From: a bacterium
Lineage (GTDB): Bacteria > Pseudomonadota > Alphaproteobacteria > Rhodobacterales > Rhodobacteraceae
Assembly (NCBI GenBank): GCA_016124195.1
Contig: WGOE01000005.1
Location: forward strand, 184,659-248,658
DNA length: 64,000 nucleotides
Reading direction: 5' to 3'
A model generated the notes under the pieces. That model made no database searches and had not been told where the DNA came from. It saw only the letters and a list, made by a program, of their open reading frames with translations. Made by a program: the position numbers and the translations under genes. Shown here one piece after another: positions 1 to 8,689 of this stretch (the stretch's first letter is position 1; each line of letters starts with the position of its first letter).

Positions 1-755
1 TCGGCCAAAGCCTGTGCGGCCCAGGTCAAGAGGGTGAAGATATCCAGCAATTCCTCTGGGTTGCGGCTGGAAATGCCGCCGCCCATGTCAATCTCGGTTT
101 CGACCTCGTGGCCCAGACCGCGCAGCGCGGGCTCGATATGCGAGGCCATGCCCTCCAGCACAAGGCTGGGGATCAGGATGCCGGTCAGCGCCTCGATCCG
201 GGGCAGGCCCGCGGCGGCGTCCTGCCAGCGCTGCGCCAGAAAATGCAGCTGCGCCGACAGGTTGGCGATCAGCGCGGCCTCGCGGTCAGGTGTCAGCCCC
301 TGCAGCAGCATCGGCGCATGGTTGATCCAGCGGATCAGCCGCCGCCCGATCATGTCGGGCTGCCATCCCGGCCCCCGCCCCCGGCCAAAGCGCTGGATCC
401 AGTCCTCGGTCCAGACCTGCGCCCGCTCTTGCGCCCGCGTGTCGCCATAGGCCGCCAAATCATCGAGCCAGGCAAAGCCATGCACCTCCATCCGCGCCAT
501 CGGATCGGCGAAGGGCACGTCCCAGATCGAGGTGTCCGGGCTTTCCACCACCATGGCGCCCGAGACGAAATTGCCCGCGATCATCTGCTTGCCGCGCGAA
601 TAAAGCCCGATGGTGCGCGGTTCGGGCTGCGACAAAAGGCCGGATGCGACATGCGCCTTGCGCGCACGCCACAGCGCCCAGCGGTCCCGCCACCCGCCCG
701 GGGCCCCTGCGAAGCCTCCGCCGGAAAAGCGGGTCTGATCTGCGCGTGACGCCAT
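1..755 (-). CDS. Heparinase II/III family protein (N-terminal part; cut by window edge)
   Basis: An open minus-strand frame runs from an ATG at 755 off the left edge, giving about 251 residues and no stop. The translation begins MASRADQTRF and contains a Trp/Arg-rich stretch (WRDRWALWRARK), a GLYSRGKQMIAGNFVSGAMV segment and an EIDMGGGISSRNPEELLDIF segment. This is the pattern I know from the alphaproteobacterial heparinase II/III-like proteins, whose C-terminal half (not visible here) carries the lyase-type beta domain. These proteins are probably polysaccharide lyases, but the substrate of this branch is unknown to me. A GAGG sequence lies shortly upstream of the ATG. The 139 bp between it and the next gene hold nothing I recognise. 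The family call rests on the N-terminal half only. Confidence 0.72.
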   Translation of the reverse strand, partial: MASRADQTRFSGGGFAGAPGGWRDRWALWRARKAHVASGLLSQPEPRTIGLYSRGKQMIAGNFVSGAMVVESPDTSIWDVPFADPMARMEVHGFAWLDDLAAYGDTRAQERAQVWTEDWIQRFGRGRGPGWQPDMIGRRLIRWINHAPMLLQGLTPDREAALIANLSAQLHFLAQRWQDAAAGLPRIEALTGILIPSLVLEGMASHIEPALRGLGHEVETEIDMGGGISSRNPEELLDIFTLLTWAAQALA

Positions 756-894
756 GCCTGCCTCGCCTGCCCTATGCCCGATTCCGGGTTCTTGCCGCCG
801 AAAGCATAGCCAATGCACCCGGCCCTGTCACCGCCGGGAAAGCCCGTCGGCAAGGATCGCCGCCGGGCCCGCGCAGGCCAGCCCTGCGCCGGTA

Positions 895-2037
895 TCAGGC
901 CGTGTGGTCGATTCGCTCCATATATTGCGCAAGACCGCGGACCTGCCCCAGCCATTTGGTGACAAGCTTGGGGTCATGCGGCGCGGGATGCACCCCGGCC
1001 GGAATCTCGTGCGCCAGAAGCGATTCGACGGCAAAGGACACCGGGGTCGACACAAGCCGCGCCATGGCCGAGCCGCGCGCATCGCCCCAGGCATCCATCG
1101 CCCAGGTCTCGTGGAACAGGATGCGGCCCTGATTTTCGGCCTTGAGGCTGACAAACAGCACCACGCGGTCGGGCTCTCCGGGGGCGTAGGAATTGTCCCG
1201 CACGAATTCGGCCGCCATTTCGGCCAGCCGCGCATCGCCGGCCGGTCCTTCCAGTGTCTCGATCTCGCGGAAGACCGGCGCCCAGGCCTCGGCCCAGCCG
1301 TTCAGCCGGATCGTGCCGCGCACGAAATCCTTGACGGGCCAGGCCGGGTCAAAACGGTAATCCTCCATGAAGGGATAGGAATCGCGGTTGGGATAGACCT
1401 CGAAGCTTTCCGGCACCGGCAAGGGCGCGTCATACGAGGTGATCGCATCCCAGGGCCGCTGCACGCGCAACTCGCTGAAGTTCTTCAGGCTGCGCGAGGG
1501 CGACCGCAGCGCCTTCAGCACGCCCAGGGGCGCCCAGGAGAATTTGTAGCGGAACGGGTTCGGAATCTTCGGCACGCCACCGCAATAGGACACGAAGCTC
1601 AGCACGTTCCTGGCGTCAAAGGCTTTGCTGGCGCGGTAGCGCGCTACCAGATCATGCGCCATCAGATGGTCGATCCCCGGGTCCAGCCCGCATTCGTTGA
1701 TCGAAACCAGGCCCTTGAGGCGGAAAGCCTCGTCCAGCGCCCGCATCTCGGGCGAGATATAAGAGGAACTGACGAAATGCGCGCCTTTGGCCAGGCAGGC
1801 CTTGGCGATCGGCACGTGATGCTCCACGGTCAGCATCGAAATCGCCACATCGCCGGGCTGCAACGCCTCCCTCAAAGCCTCCAGCGTGTAGGGGCGGATG
1901 TCCTGGGTCAGGTCGCCCACCGCGTCGCGGGCCTTTTCGACCGTGCGGTTCCACACCACGACCGGAAGCCCCGCCTCGATCAGCCGCCGCAACCCCGGAG
2001 CCGAGGAAAGCCCGGTCCCGCACCAGTGAATTGTCAT
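895..2037 (-). CDS. Saccharopine dehydrogenase family protein (LYS9-like, glutamate-forming type)
   Basis: 380 aa with an N-terminal Rossmann fold beginning MTIHWCGTGLSSAPGLRRLI, followed by a CGLDPGIDHLMAHDL motif typical of saccharopine reductase-type enzymes and a long C-terminal domain. The family interconverts saccharopine with alpha-aminoadipate semialdehyde plus glutamate using NAD(P). The ATG at 2037 is preceded by a strong GAGGAGG and was preferred to a longer frame starting at 2118, which would run into the upstream gene. That upstream gene (LYS1-like) ends 10 bp away, so the two are one operon carrying both saccharopine dehydrogenase activities, which is uncommon in bacteria. A related carboxynorspermidine-type dehydrogenase is the main alternative. 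Confidence 0.85.
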   Translation of the reverse strand: MTIHWCGTGLSSAPGLRRLIEAGLPVVVWNRTVEKARDAVGDLTQDIRPYTLEALREALQPGDVAISMLTVEHHVPIAKACLAKGAHFVSSSYISPEMRALDEAFRLKGLVSINECGLDPGIDHLMAHDLVARYRASKAFDARNVLSFVSYCGGVPKIPNPFRYKFSWAPLGVLKALRSPSRSLKNFSELRVQRPWDAITSYDAPLPVPESFEVYPNRDSYPFMEDYRFDPAWPVKDFVRGTIRLNGWAEAWAPVFREIETLEGPAGDARLAEMAAEFVRDNSYAPGEPDRVVLFVSLKAENQGRILFHETWAMDAWGDARGSAMARLVSTPVSFAVESLLAHEIPAGVHPAPHDPKLVTKWLGQVRGLAQYMERIDHTA

Positions 2038-2047
2038 CTTGTCCTCC

Positions 2048-3097
2048 TCAAACAAACGCCAGATGGCGCTCATATTCCGCCCTGGCCCGGCCCCAGACGC
2101 CTGCGTCCAACTGGCCAAGGGTCAAAAGCGCGGGCAACAACTGCCCGGCATAGTCCTGCGACGATTCCACCGGCAAGAGCGAGGGCAGATTGTCGATCGC
2201 CATCACATCCAGCGGGGGATTCTCGGCCACCCGCAGCGCCGGCGCCTCCCAATCGGTGGCGCGGTCATAGACCTTGATCGGCGAAAAGTCCGAGGTCGGA
2301 TCGCAGGCGATGTCGCCGATCACGGTCAGCCGGCGCGCATCGGTCCGGGCGCTGGCCGGCACGAAGACCGGACAGCCCGGCCGCGCGAGAATGCAGTTCA
2401 GAAAGATCTGATGGGCCAGCACTTCCGGGAAGGGTCCGCCGGAGGCGGTCTCGGCCATGTCCCATTTCGTCACGCCGCAGCCAAGCGCGGTCAACAGGTC
2501 CGCAGCCCCGGTGCCGACCCGCCCAAGGGCCCCTATGATCAGCGCATCGGGCCGCGACAGCCCGGCCAGATCGGACCGCAGATCCGTCAGCAGATCTGCC
2601 TTGCCGCCATAGACCGCGACCGGCCCGCAGATCCCGCCGTGCTGCTGCGCGGACCAGCATTTCAACGAGACGGCCGCCCCGGCATAGCCCGCCCAATAGC
2701 CAAAGGCCGCAACCCGCCGGCCATCCTCGCCCACCAGGTATTCGAGGTCGTAAAGCGTGCCACCCCCGGCCTTGAAGCGCCGCAACAGCACCTGACCGGC
2801 TGGCTGCCCCTTGAAGGCGTGACCGAACATGATGTGTCGATGGGTCAGGGGCGTGCCATCGTCCGGCAGTTCCTTGAGCCCGAAGATGATCGCATCCCGC
2901 GGGGCCAGGGGCCAAAGGTTCTCGGCAACGATCTCGCAGCCGGCACGCAGGTAGCCGTCGATCGGAATGGCGCGGACATGGCTTTCCTCGACGCTGACGC
3001 GGATGCCCACCTTGATCAGGGCGGCGGCACCCTCGGGCGTCAGCCCCACACGTTCCTCATGCGGGCGCTGTTCGGCCCGGACCCAAAGATGCACCAC
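2048..3097 (-). CDS. Saccharopine dehydrogenase (LYS1-like, lysine-forming type)
   Basis: 349 aa. The N-terminus (MVHLWVRAEQRPHEERVGLT) is the substrate-binding domain shared with alanine dehydrogenase and transhydrogenase, and a nucleotide-binding segment follows around residues 185-205 (ALIIGALGRVGTGAADLL). The length and the K-less RAEQRPHEERVGLTP opening match the LYS1 family, which interconverts saccharopine with lysine and 2-oxoglutarate using NAD. The start is a GTG at 3097 with GGAGG about seven bases upstream. It is first in a two-gene operon with the LYS9-like gene. Together they could make or break down lysine through aminoadipate semialdehyde; in roseobacters a catabolic or osmoprotective role has been proposed. 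The direction is not evident from the sequence. Confidence 0.85.
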   Translation of the reverse strand: MVHLWVRAEQRPHEERVGLTPEGAAALIKVGIRVSVEESHVRAIPIDGYLRAGCEIVAENLWPLAPRDAIIFGLKELPDDGTPLTHRHIMFGHAFKGQPAGQVLLRRFKAGGGTLYDLEYLVGEDGRRVAAFGYWAGYAGAAVSLKCWSAQQHGGICGPVAVYGGKADLLTDLRSDLAGLSRPDALIIGALGRVGTGAADLLTALGCGVTKWDMAETASGGPFPEVLAHQIFLNCILARPGCPVFVPASARTDARRLTVIGDIACDPTSDFSPIKVYDRATDWEAPALRVAENPPLDVMAIDNLPSLLPVESSQDYAGQLLPALLTLGQLDAGVWGRARAEYERHLAFV

Positions 3098-3166
3098 GGC
3101 AGTCCTCCGTTTTGCCTCTTCCTATCAGACTGCCAGCCGCAGACCAGTCCCTGCGGGTTGCGACCA

Positions 3167-3235
3167 AGATGGGCAGATTGCCCATCCTACCAAAATCCGG
3201 CGTTGCAAAAGGTAGGATGGGCAATCTGCCCATCT
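3167..3235. repeat. Head-to-head pair of palindromic elements (REP-like, family A)
   Basis: Two 25-bp arms, 3167-3191 and 3211-3235, are exact reverse complements around a 19-bp loop. Each arm also folds on itself: GATGGGCA, a 3-nt loop GAT, then TGCCCATC. Each arm ends on the loop side in CCTACC or its complement GGTAGG. The same 24-bp arm occurs once more at 41611-41634, so this is a dispersed element. It occupies the middle of the 254-bp gap between the LYS1-like gene and ade. It could act as a terminator or mRNA stabiliser. No gene is visible in the rest of the gap. Confidence 0.85.
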
Positions 3236-3351
3236 GGCGCGCGCGGCACGGCGCTGCCGCGGGATCCGGACAGACGGCCAAAGACGGCATTCAGCCCACC
3301 GCCGAAACCTGCTTTCCGCCCGCGCTCTGATTCGGAAGGGTGCTGCCCTTC

Positions 3352-5052
3352 TCAGGGCATCACCTCGAACCGGTCCACGTCCACCATGCCATGATCGGTG
3401 ATCTTCAGATGCGGGATGACTGGCAGGCACAGGAAGGCCAGCTGCAGGAAGGGCTCTTCCAGCGTGACGCCCAGCGAGGCCGCCGCCGCGCGCAAGCGCA
3501 CCAGATCGGCCCGCACCTCTTCAAAGCTGCGCAGGCTCATCAGGCCCGCGACCGGCAGAGCGATTTCGGCCAGAACCCGCCCGCCTTCGACCACGACAAA
3601 GCCGCCCTCGATCTCGCCCAGCCGATTGGCCGCAAGCGCCATGTCGTCGTAATCGGCCCCCACCACCGCGATATTGTGGTGATCATGGCAGACCGTGCTC
3701 GCGATGGCCCCTCGTGCCAGTCCAAAGCCCGTCACGAACCCGGTGGCGAGGTTGCCATTCACGCCATGCCGTTCCAGTACCGCGATCTTGACCAGATCGC
3801 GCGAAACATCCGGCCGCTTGTCACCATCGACTGGCGGGATGTCAAAGGTCAGATGCTGCGTGATGATCTTGCCCGGAATGACCCCGATCACCGAGGTTTC
3901 GACCCGATTGCCCCCGGTGCGGAACTGGGGCCCCTCGACTTTCGGCGCCTTGACCGAGTGGCGCGCCACCGGCGCAATCTCTGTCCGGGCGGCGAAGGCG
4001 GCCTTGCTGACCAGACGCCCCGCCGCCAGCACGGCCGAGACGCGGCAGCTTTCCAGCCCGTCGATCACCGCAATATCAGCCCTCTTGCCCGGCGCGATCA
4101 GCCCGCGATCCTTCAGCCCGAAGGCCTCTGCCGCCGAAAGGCTCGCCGCGCGGTAAACCGCCAGCGGCGGCGCGCCAAGGCTGATCGCCGTCCGGATGAT
4201 GTAATCCAGATGGCCATGCTCGCCGATATCCAGCGGGTTGCGGTCGTCGGTGCAAAAGCACAGATAGGGCGCCTGCCGCTCGGTCAACAGCCCCGCCAGC
4301 GCGTGCAGGTCCTTGGAGACCGAGCCTTCGCGGATCAGCACCCGCATCCCCTTGCGCAGCTTTTCCAGACCCTCGTCATAGGATGTGGCCTCGTGTTCGG
4401 TGCGGATGCCCGCGGCGATATAGCCGTTCAGGTCATTGCCGCGCAGCAGGGGCGCGTGGCCGTCGATGTGACGCCCCTCGAAGGCGGCGAGCTTGGCCAT
4501 GCACCCCGGATCACGCGCCAGAACCCCCGGATAATTCATGAACTCCGCCAGACCGATCACGCGGGGATGATCCATCAGCGGGGCGATGTCGGCGGCCTCA
4601 AGCCGGGCACCGGTGGTCTCCATATGGGTCGAGGGCACGCAGGACGACAGGTTCACCCGCAGGTCCATCAACAGATGCGCAGAGGCTTCAAGGAAATAGC
4701 GGATCCCGGTCAGACCGCAGACATTGGCAATCTCGTGCGGGTCGCAGATCGCGGTGGTCACGCCATGGGGTGTGACACAGCGGTCAAATTCGAACGGGGT
4801 TACAAGGCTCGATTCGACATGCAGATGCGTGTCGATGAACCCGGGCACAAGGATCTTTCCGGTAAAATCCAGCTCCCGCCGGCCCGTGTAGGACCCGAAT
4901 ACCCCCACGATGGTATCGCCGCAGATGGCAACATCGCTGTCGACCAGATCGCCGGTGATCAGGTCCAGCACGCGGGCCCCCCTCAGCACCAGATCGGCGG
5001 GCACCTCGCCACGCCCCTGTTCGATGCGGGCGGCTAGTTGGGCTTGGGTCAT
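3352..5052 (-). CDS. ade: Adenine deaminase
   Basis: 566 aa amidohydrolase converting adenine to hypoxanthine and ammonia in purine salvage. The metal-binding motif [13 protein letters not shown] lies near residue 70, followed by [15 protein letters not shown], both diagnostic of the Ade subgroup. FCTDDRNP near residue 270 supplies the late catalytic Asp, and the C-terminal Ade domain carries [14 protein letters not shown]. Length matches the usual 550-600 aa. The ATG at 5052 is preceded by GAAAGGAGAGTCGC. The gene is monocistronic by appearance: it is divergent from the transporter at 5162 and separated from the saccharopine operon by the paired palindrome. Confidence 0.95.
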   Translation of the reverse strand: MTQAQLAARIEQGRGEVPADLVLRGARVLDLITGDLVDSDVAICGDTIVGVFGSYTGRRELDFTGKILVPGFIDTHLHVESSLVTPFEFDRCVTPHGVTTAICDPHEIANVCGLTGIRYFLEASAHLLMDLRVNLSSCVPSTHMETTGARLEAADIAPLMDHPRVIGLAEFMNYPGVLARDPGCMAKLAAFEGRHIDGHAPLLRGNDLNGYIAAGIRTEHEATSYDEGLEKLRKGMRVLIREGSVSKDLHALAGLLTERQAPYLCFCTDDRNPLDIGEHGHLDYIIRTAISLGAPPLAVYRAASLSAAEAFGLKDRGLIAPGKRADIAVIDGLESCRVSAVLAAGRLVSKAAFAARTEIAPVARHSVKAPKVEGPQFRTGGNRVETSVIGVIPGKIITQHLTFDIPPVDGDKRPDVSRDLVKIAVLERHGVNGNLATGFVTGFGLARGAIASTVCHDHHNIAVVGADYDDMALAANRLGEIEGGFVVVEGGRVLAEIALPVAGLMSLRSFEEVRADLVRLRAAAASLGVTLEEPFLQLAFLCLPVIPHLKITDHGMVDVDRFEVMP

Positions 5053-5161
5053 GCGACTCTCCTTTCCACTCAGGAGAACCCCGAAACCGGGCCCGGGTCC
5101 AGCGGCCTTTTCACCCTTGCGCCGGCCGGGGCCGGGTGGTCATCTGCCGGCAGAGGACCCG

Positions 5162-6106
5162 ATGCCTGACACGACCGACGCGCCTTTCAGCCGCCCTCTG
5201 CGCGGCATCCTGCTGAAACTGGCCTCCGTGTTGGTATTCATCGTCATGCAATCGATGATCAAGGCGACCGCGGCCCATGTTCCGGCGGGCGAGGCGGTCT
5301 TCTTCCGATCCGCCTTTGCGGTGCCGGTGATCGTGGTCTGGCTGGCCTTTCAGGGCCAATTGTCCACCGGGCTCCATGCCAAACAGCCGCTTGGCCATCT
5401 GTGGCGCGGCTTGGTCGGCACGGTCGCAATGGGAATGGGCTTTGCGGGTCTGGGCTACCTGCCCCTGCCCGAGGTCACGGCGATCGGCTATGCCTCGCCA
5501 CTGATGGTCGTGATCCTCGCCGCGATGTTTCTGGGCGAAGAGGTGCGCATCTTCCGGATCTCAGCCGTGGCTCTTGGACTTGTGGGCGTCCTGGTCGTGC
5601 TGAGCCCGCGCTTTTCGGTGGGCGACGGCGCCGGCTCGCGCGAGGCGTTCGGCGCCATGGTGGTGCTGGTGTCGGCGATGTTCGCGGCGCTGGCGCAGGT
5701 CTTCGTGCGCCGGCTGGTGCTGATCGAATCGACCTCTGCCATCGTCTTTTATTTTTCGATGACGGCCACGGCGTTGTCGCTTGCGACCATCCCCTTCGGC
5801 TGGGTGTGGCCGCTGCCGCTCGAACTGTTCCTGCTGATCGGCAGCGGTATTCTGGGCGGCGTGGGCCAGATCCTGCTGACCGCCAGTTACCGCGAGGCAG
5901 ACGCCTCGCTGGTGGCGCCGTTCGATTATGCCTCGATGATCTTTTCGCTGGCCATCGGGTTCTTCGTCTTTGGCGAGGTGCCGACCGGGATCATGCTGTC
6001 GGGCGCTTTCCTCGTGATGACTGCCGGCATCCTGATCATCTGGCGCGAACGCCAACTGGGGCTGGAAAGGGCCAGGGCCAGACGGTCGATGACGCCGAAC
6101 GGTTAG
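5162..6106 (+). CDS. EamA/DMT-family inner-membrane transporter
   Basis: 314 aa with about ten hydrophobic segments arranged as two EamA repeats, typical of drug/metabolite exporters. Recognisable segments are MIKATAAHVPAGEAVFFRSAFAVP in the first repeat and ASLVAPFDYASMIFSLAIGFFVFGE in the second, the latter being the family signature. The ATG at 5162 is chosen because GAGG lies just upstream and it begins the N-terminal tail before the first helix; longer frames run back into the ade promoter. The last four bases overlap the convergent frcK. It is one of four EamA paralogues in this window. The exported substrate cannot be read from sequence. Confidence 0.88.
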   Translation: MPDTTDAPFSRPLRGILLKLASVLVFIVMQSMIKATAAHVPAGEAVFFRSAFAVPVIVVWLAFQGQLSTGLHAKQPLGHLWRGLVGTVAMGMGFAGLGYLPLPEVTAIGYASPLMVVILAAMFLGEEVRIFRISAVALGLVGVLVVLSPRFSVGDGAGSREAFGAMVVLVSAMFAALAQVFVRRLVLIESTSAIVFYFSMTATALSLATIPFGWVWPLPLELFLLIGSGILGGVGQILLTASYREADASLVAPFDYASMIFSLAIGFFVFGEVPTGIMLSGAFLVMTAGILIIWRERQLGLERARARRSMTPNG

Positions 6107-6714
6107 GACCAGCGCACCATGAAATCGGCGGTGCGCGACCCGTGCACGACGCGGCGGATGTTGGGCATGTCATTGCCGTCAATCCAGGCCCGCGCCGCCT
6201 CGGGAGTCTTGCCGTAAAAGGCCCAGCGTTCCAGCAGGCGCCGGTCAAGTTCGGATTCTGGCACGTCGATGAAGACGGTCATGTCGAAGAAATCAGCAAG
6301 ATCGGTCCAAGGGGCTTCGTTCAGCAACAGATAGTTGCCCTCGGTCACCAGAAAGCGATGTGCCGCCGTGACCAGATCGGCCGAGCCGCGCGAGAGTTCC
6401 AGTTCACGGTCAAAGACCGGGATCGCCACCTCATCCTCATCGACCAGACGCGACAGAAGATGGCGATAGCCCGCAACGTCGAAGGTCTCCGGCGCGCCCT
6501 TGCGGTTGCGCTGGCCGCGGGCGTTCAGGATGGCGTCGTCGTAGTGAAAGCCGTCCATCGGCACGACCCGGGCCTCGGGCCCAAGCGCCTCGACAACTGC
6601 TTCGGCCAGCGTGGACTTGCCGGCGCCCGGCGGGCCGGCAAGGGCGGCGATGAACCGCCCCTGCATCCCATCCGCCCTGCGGCGGATTTCCTCTGCCAGC
6701 ATGGCGGGTGTCAT
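6103..6714 (-). CDS. frcK: FrcK-like P-loop kinase of the fructose ABC operon
   Basis: 203 aa with Walker A GPPGAGKST at residues 27-35, a FHYDD segment that would place a catalytic Asp as in uridine/pantothenate kinases, and a VTEGNYLLL strand. It resembles the kinase-like FrcK encoded with the Sinorhizobium fructose transporter; whether it phosphorylates a sugar or nucleoside is unresolved in the family. The start ATG at 6714 overlaps the frcA stop as ATGA, indicating translational coupling; an in-frame start 90 bp earlier would lie deep inside frcA. It is last in frcB-C-A-K. Confidence 0.83.
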   Translation of the reverse strand: MTPAMLAEEIRRRADGMQGRFIAALAGPPGAGKSTLAEAVVEALGPEARVVPMDGFHYDDAILNARGQRNRKGAPETFDVAGYRHLLSRLVDEDEVAIPVFDRELELSRGSADLVTAAHRFLVTEGNYLLLNEAPWTDLADFFDMTVFIDVPESELDRRLLERWAFYGKTPEAARAWIDGNDMPNIRRVVHGSRTADFMVRWS

Positions 6715-7502
6715 GCTGCCTCGTTCAGATCGTCGGGCAGCTTGGCCCCGGTCATATAGGCCACGGCATCCGACATCGAGTGCTGCTTGGGGTCGATGAC
6801 GCAAAGCCTGCGGCCCAGCCGGTGCACGTGGACCCGGTCGCAGACCTCGAACACATGCGGCATGTTGTGGCTGATCAGGATGATCGGAATGCCGCGCGCC
6901 CGCACGTCCTTGATCAGGTCCAGCACGCGGCGGCTCTCCTTGACGCCAAGCGCCGCCGTCGGTTCATCCAGGATCACGACCTTGGACCCGAATGCCGCCG
7001 CCCGCGCCACGGCAACGCCCTGGCGCTGGCCGCCCGACAGCGTTTCCACCGCCTGATCGATGTTCTGGATCGTCATCAGCCCGAGTTCCGACAGTTTGGC
7101 GCGGGCGAATTCGTTCATCCGCGCCCGGTCGGTCATCCGCAGCACATTGCCCAGAAATCCGGGCTTGCGCCATTCGCGCCCCAGAAACATGTTGTCGGCA
7201 ATCGACAGGGCCGGCGACATGGCGAGGTTCTGGTACACCGTCTCGATGCCCACATTGCGCGCATCGTCGGGGGAGCGGAAGTGAACGAGCTTGCCCTCCA
7301 GTTCGATCGTGCCATGGTCGGGGGTGACGGCGCCCGAAAGCGCCTTGATCAGGGTGGACTTGCCCGCCCCGTTGTCGCCGATCACGCCGCAGATCTCGCC
7401 AGGGTACAGGTCGAAATCCGCGCCGTTCATGGCGACCACCGTGCCGTAGCGCTTCATCAGGCCACGGGCCTTGATCACCGGTTGAATATCAGGATGCGTC
7501 AC
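6711..7502 (-). CDS. frcA: Sugar ABC transporter ATPase (FrcA-like, single domain)
   Basis: 263 aa with Walker A GDNGAGKST, signature LSGGQRQGVAVARA, Walker B VVILDEPTAAL and the switch His in ILISHNM. Most CUT2 sugar importers use a fused double ATPase of about 500 aa; this one has a single domain, as in the fructose/mannose/ribose Frc system, so two copies would be needed per transporter. The start is GTG at 7502, overlapping the frcC stop as GTGA. It energises uptake through FrcC with FrcB as receptor. Confidence 0.88.
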   Translation of the reverse strand: MTHPDIQPVIKARGLMKRYGTVVAMNGADFDLYPGEICGVIGDNGAGKSTLIKALSGAVTPDHGTIELEGKLVHFRSPDDARNVGIETVYQNLAMSPALSIADNMFLGREWRKPGFLGNVLRMTDRARMNEFARAKLSELGLMTIQNIDQAVETLSGGQRQGVAVARAAAFGSKVVILDEPTAALGVKESRRVLDLIKDVRARGIPIILISHNMPHVFEVCDRVHVHRLGRRLCVIDPKQHSMSDAVAYMTGAKLPDDLNEAA

Positions 7503-8578
7503 TTCGAAGCCCTCCGCAGATATTGATCCAAGGCAACGGCGACGATGACAAGGCAGCCGGTGGCAAAGGTCTGCCAGTAGCTGTCGACACCCGCCAGAGA
7601 CAGGCCGGTCACAAAGACGCCCACGATGATGGCGCCCAGAACCGAGCCCACGATCGACCCACGCCCGCCGAACAGCGAGGTGCCACCGATCACCACGGCC
7701 GTGATGCTGTCGAGGTTGACCGTCTCGAACCCGATGGGAGAGATGGTGCCGACCCGACCCACGGCGACCCAGGCGGTGAACCCGCAGATCAGCCCGGCCA
7801 CGCCGTAGACCGAGATCAGCGTCTTGTCGACCGCGATGCCCGACAGCATGGCCGCATCCGGGTCATCGCCCAAGGCGTGGACGTGGCGGCCCCAGGCCGT
7901 GCGGTTCAGCACGTACCACATCACGAAGGCCAGGATCACCAGCATGATCATGCCAAAGGTGATGGTGGCCGAACCAATCTTCATCCTGTCCCCGAAGAAC
8001 AAAAGCAGGTTCGCCTTTTCCTCGATATCCACATTGCGGATCGATTCGGAATGCGAATAGGCGAGTTTCAGGGCCCGGAAGATCGACAGCGTGCCCAGGG
8101 TCACGATGAAGGGCGGCAGCTTCATCTTGGCAACCAGCACCCCGTTGAAGATGCCCATCACCGTTCCCACGGCGATGCCGATCAGAATGGCCAGCGGCGC
8201 GGGCAGTCCGGTGTTCACCGCAAGGTTGCCCATGATCAGCGAGGACAGAACCACGATCTCACCGACCGAAAGGTCGATGCCGGCTGTCAGGATGATCACG
8301 GTCTGCGCCAGGGCGACGAAGCCCGTGACCGTCACCTGCTGCAGCACCGTCGTCAGGGCGCCCATGCCGAGGAACCGCGGCGCCACGATGCCGAAAGCCA
8401 GAATCGAGACGACCAGCACCAGGGCCGGGATCATCGTCGGATTGTCACGCAGGAAGCCGCGCAACTTGGCGAAGGCTGTCTTGTCGTCCTTGTCAAACTG
8501 CGCGACCGTCTTGTCGGCCGCGTCCAGCTTGGCTTCAAAATCGGAAATCGTCTTGGTTGGTGTGTCTGGATTGCTCAT
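7499..8578 (-). CDS. frcC: Sugar ABC transporter permease (FrcC-like)
   Basis: 359 aa. After a charged cytoplasmic N-terminal tail of about 50 residues, many hydrophobic helices follow, with the BPD_transp_2 signatures ILTAGIDLSVGEIVVLSS and NLDSITAVVIGGTSLFGGRGSIVG. The long soluble N-terminal tail is also a feature of FrcC. The ATG at 8578 was chosen over ATGs at 8599 and the alternative at 8608 because GGGAGGGG lies upstream of it, but the spacing is long and the start is not certain. It sits 111 bp after frcB and is translationally coupled to frcA. Confidence 0.87.
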   Translation of the reverse strand: MSNPDTPTKTISDFEAKLDAADKTVAQFDKDDKTAFAKLRGFLRDNPTMIPALVLVVSILAFGIVAPRFLGMGALTTVLQQVTVTGFVALAQTVIILTAGIDLSVGEIVVLSSLIMGNLAVNTGLPAPLAILIGIAVGTVMGIFNGVLVAKMKLPPFIVTLGTLSIFRALKLAYSHSESIRNVDIEEKANLLLFFGDRMKIGSATITFGMIMLVILAFVMWYVLNRTAWGRHVHALGDDPDAAMLSGIAVDKTLISVYGVAGLICGFTAWVAVGRVGTISPIGFETVNLDSITAVVIGGTSLFGGRGSIVGSVLGAIIVGVFVTGLSLAGVDSYWQTFATGCLVIVAVALDQYLRRASK

Positions 8579-8689
8579 CGCTTTGGATGCCCCTCCCATC
8601 AAGGCCACCGGGATTGATCCTCGGTGCCCGTTATGAAGAAGGGCGACTGTAAAGCCGCCCCCCCAATTATCAAGCCTGAGATTGAAAGG

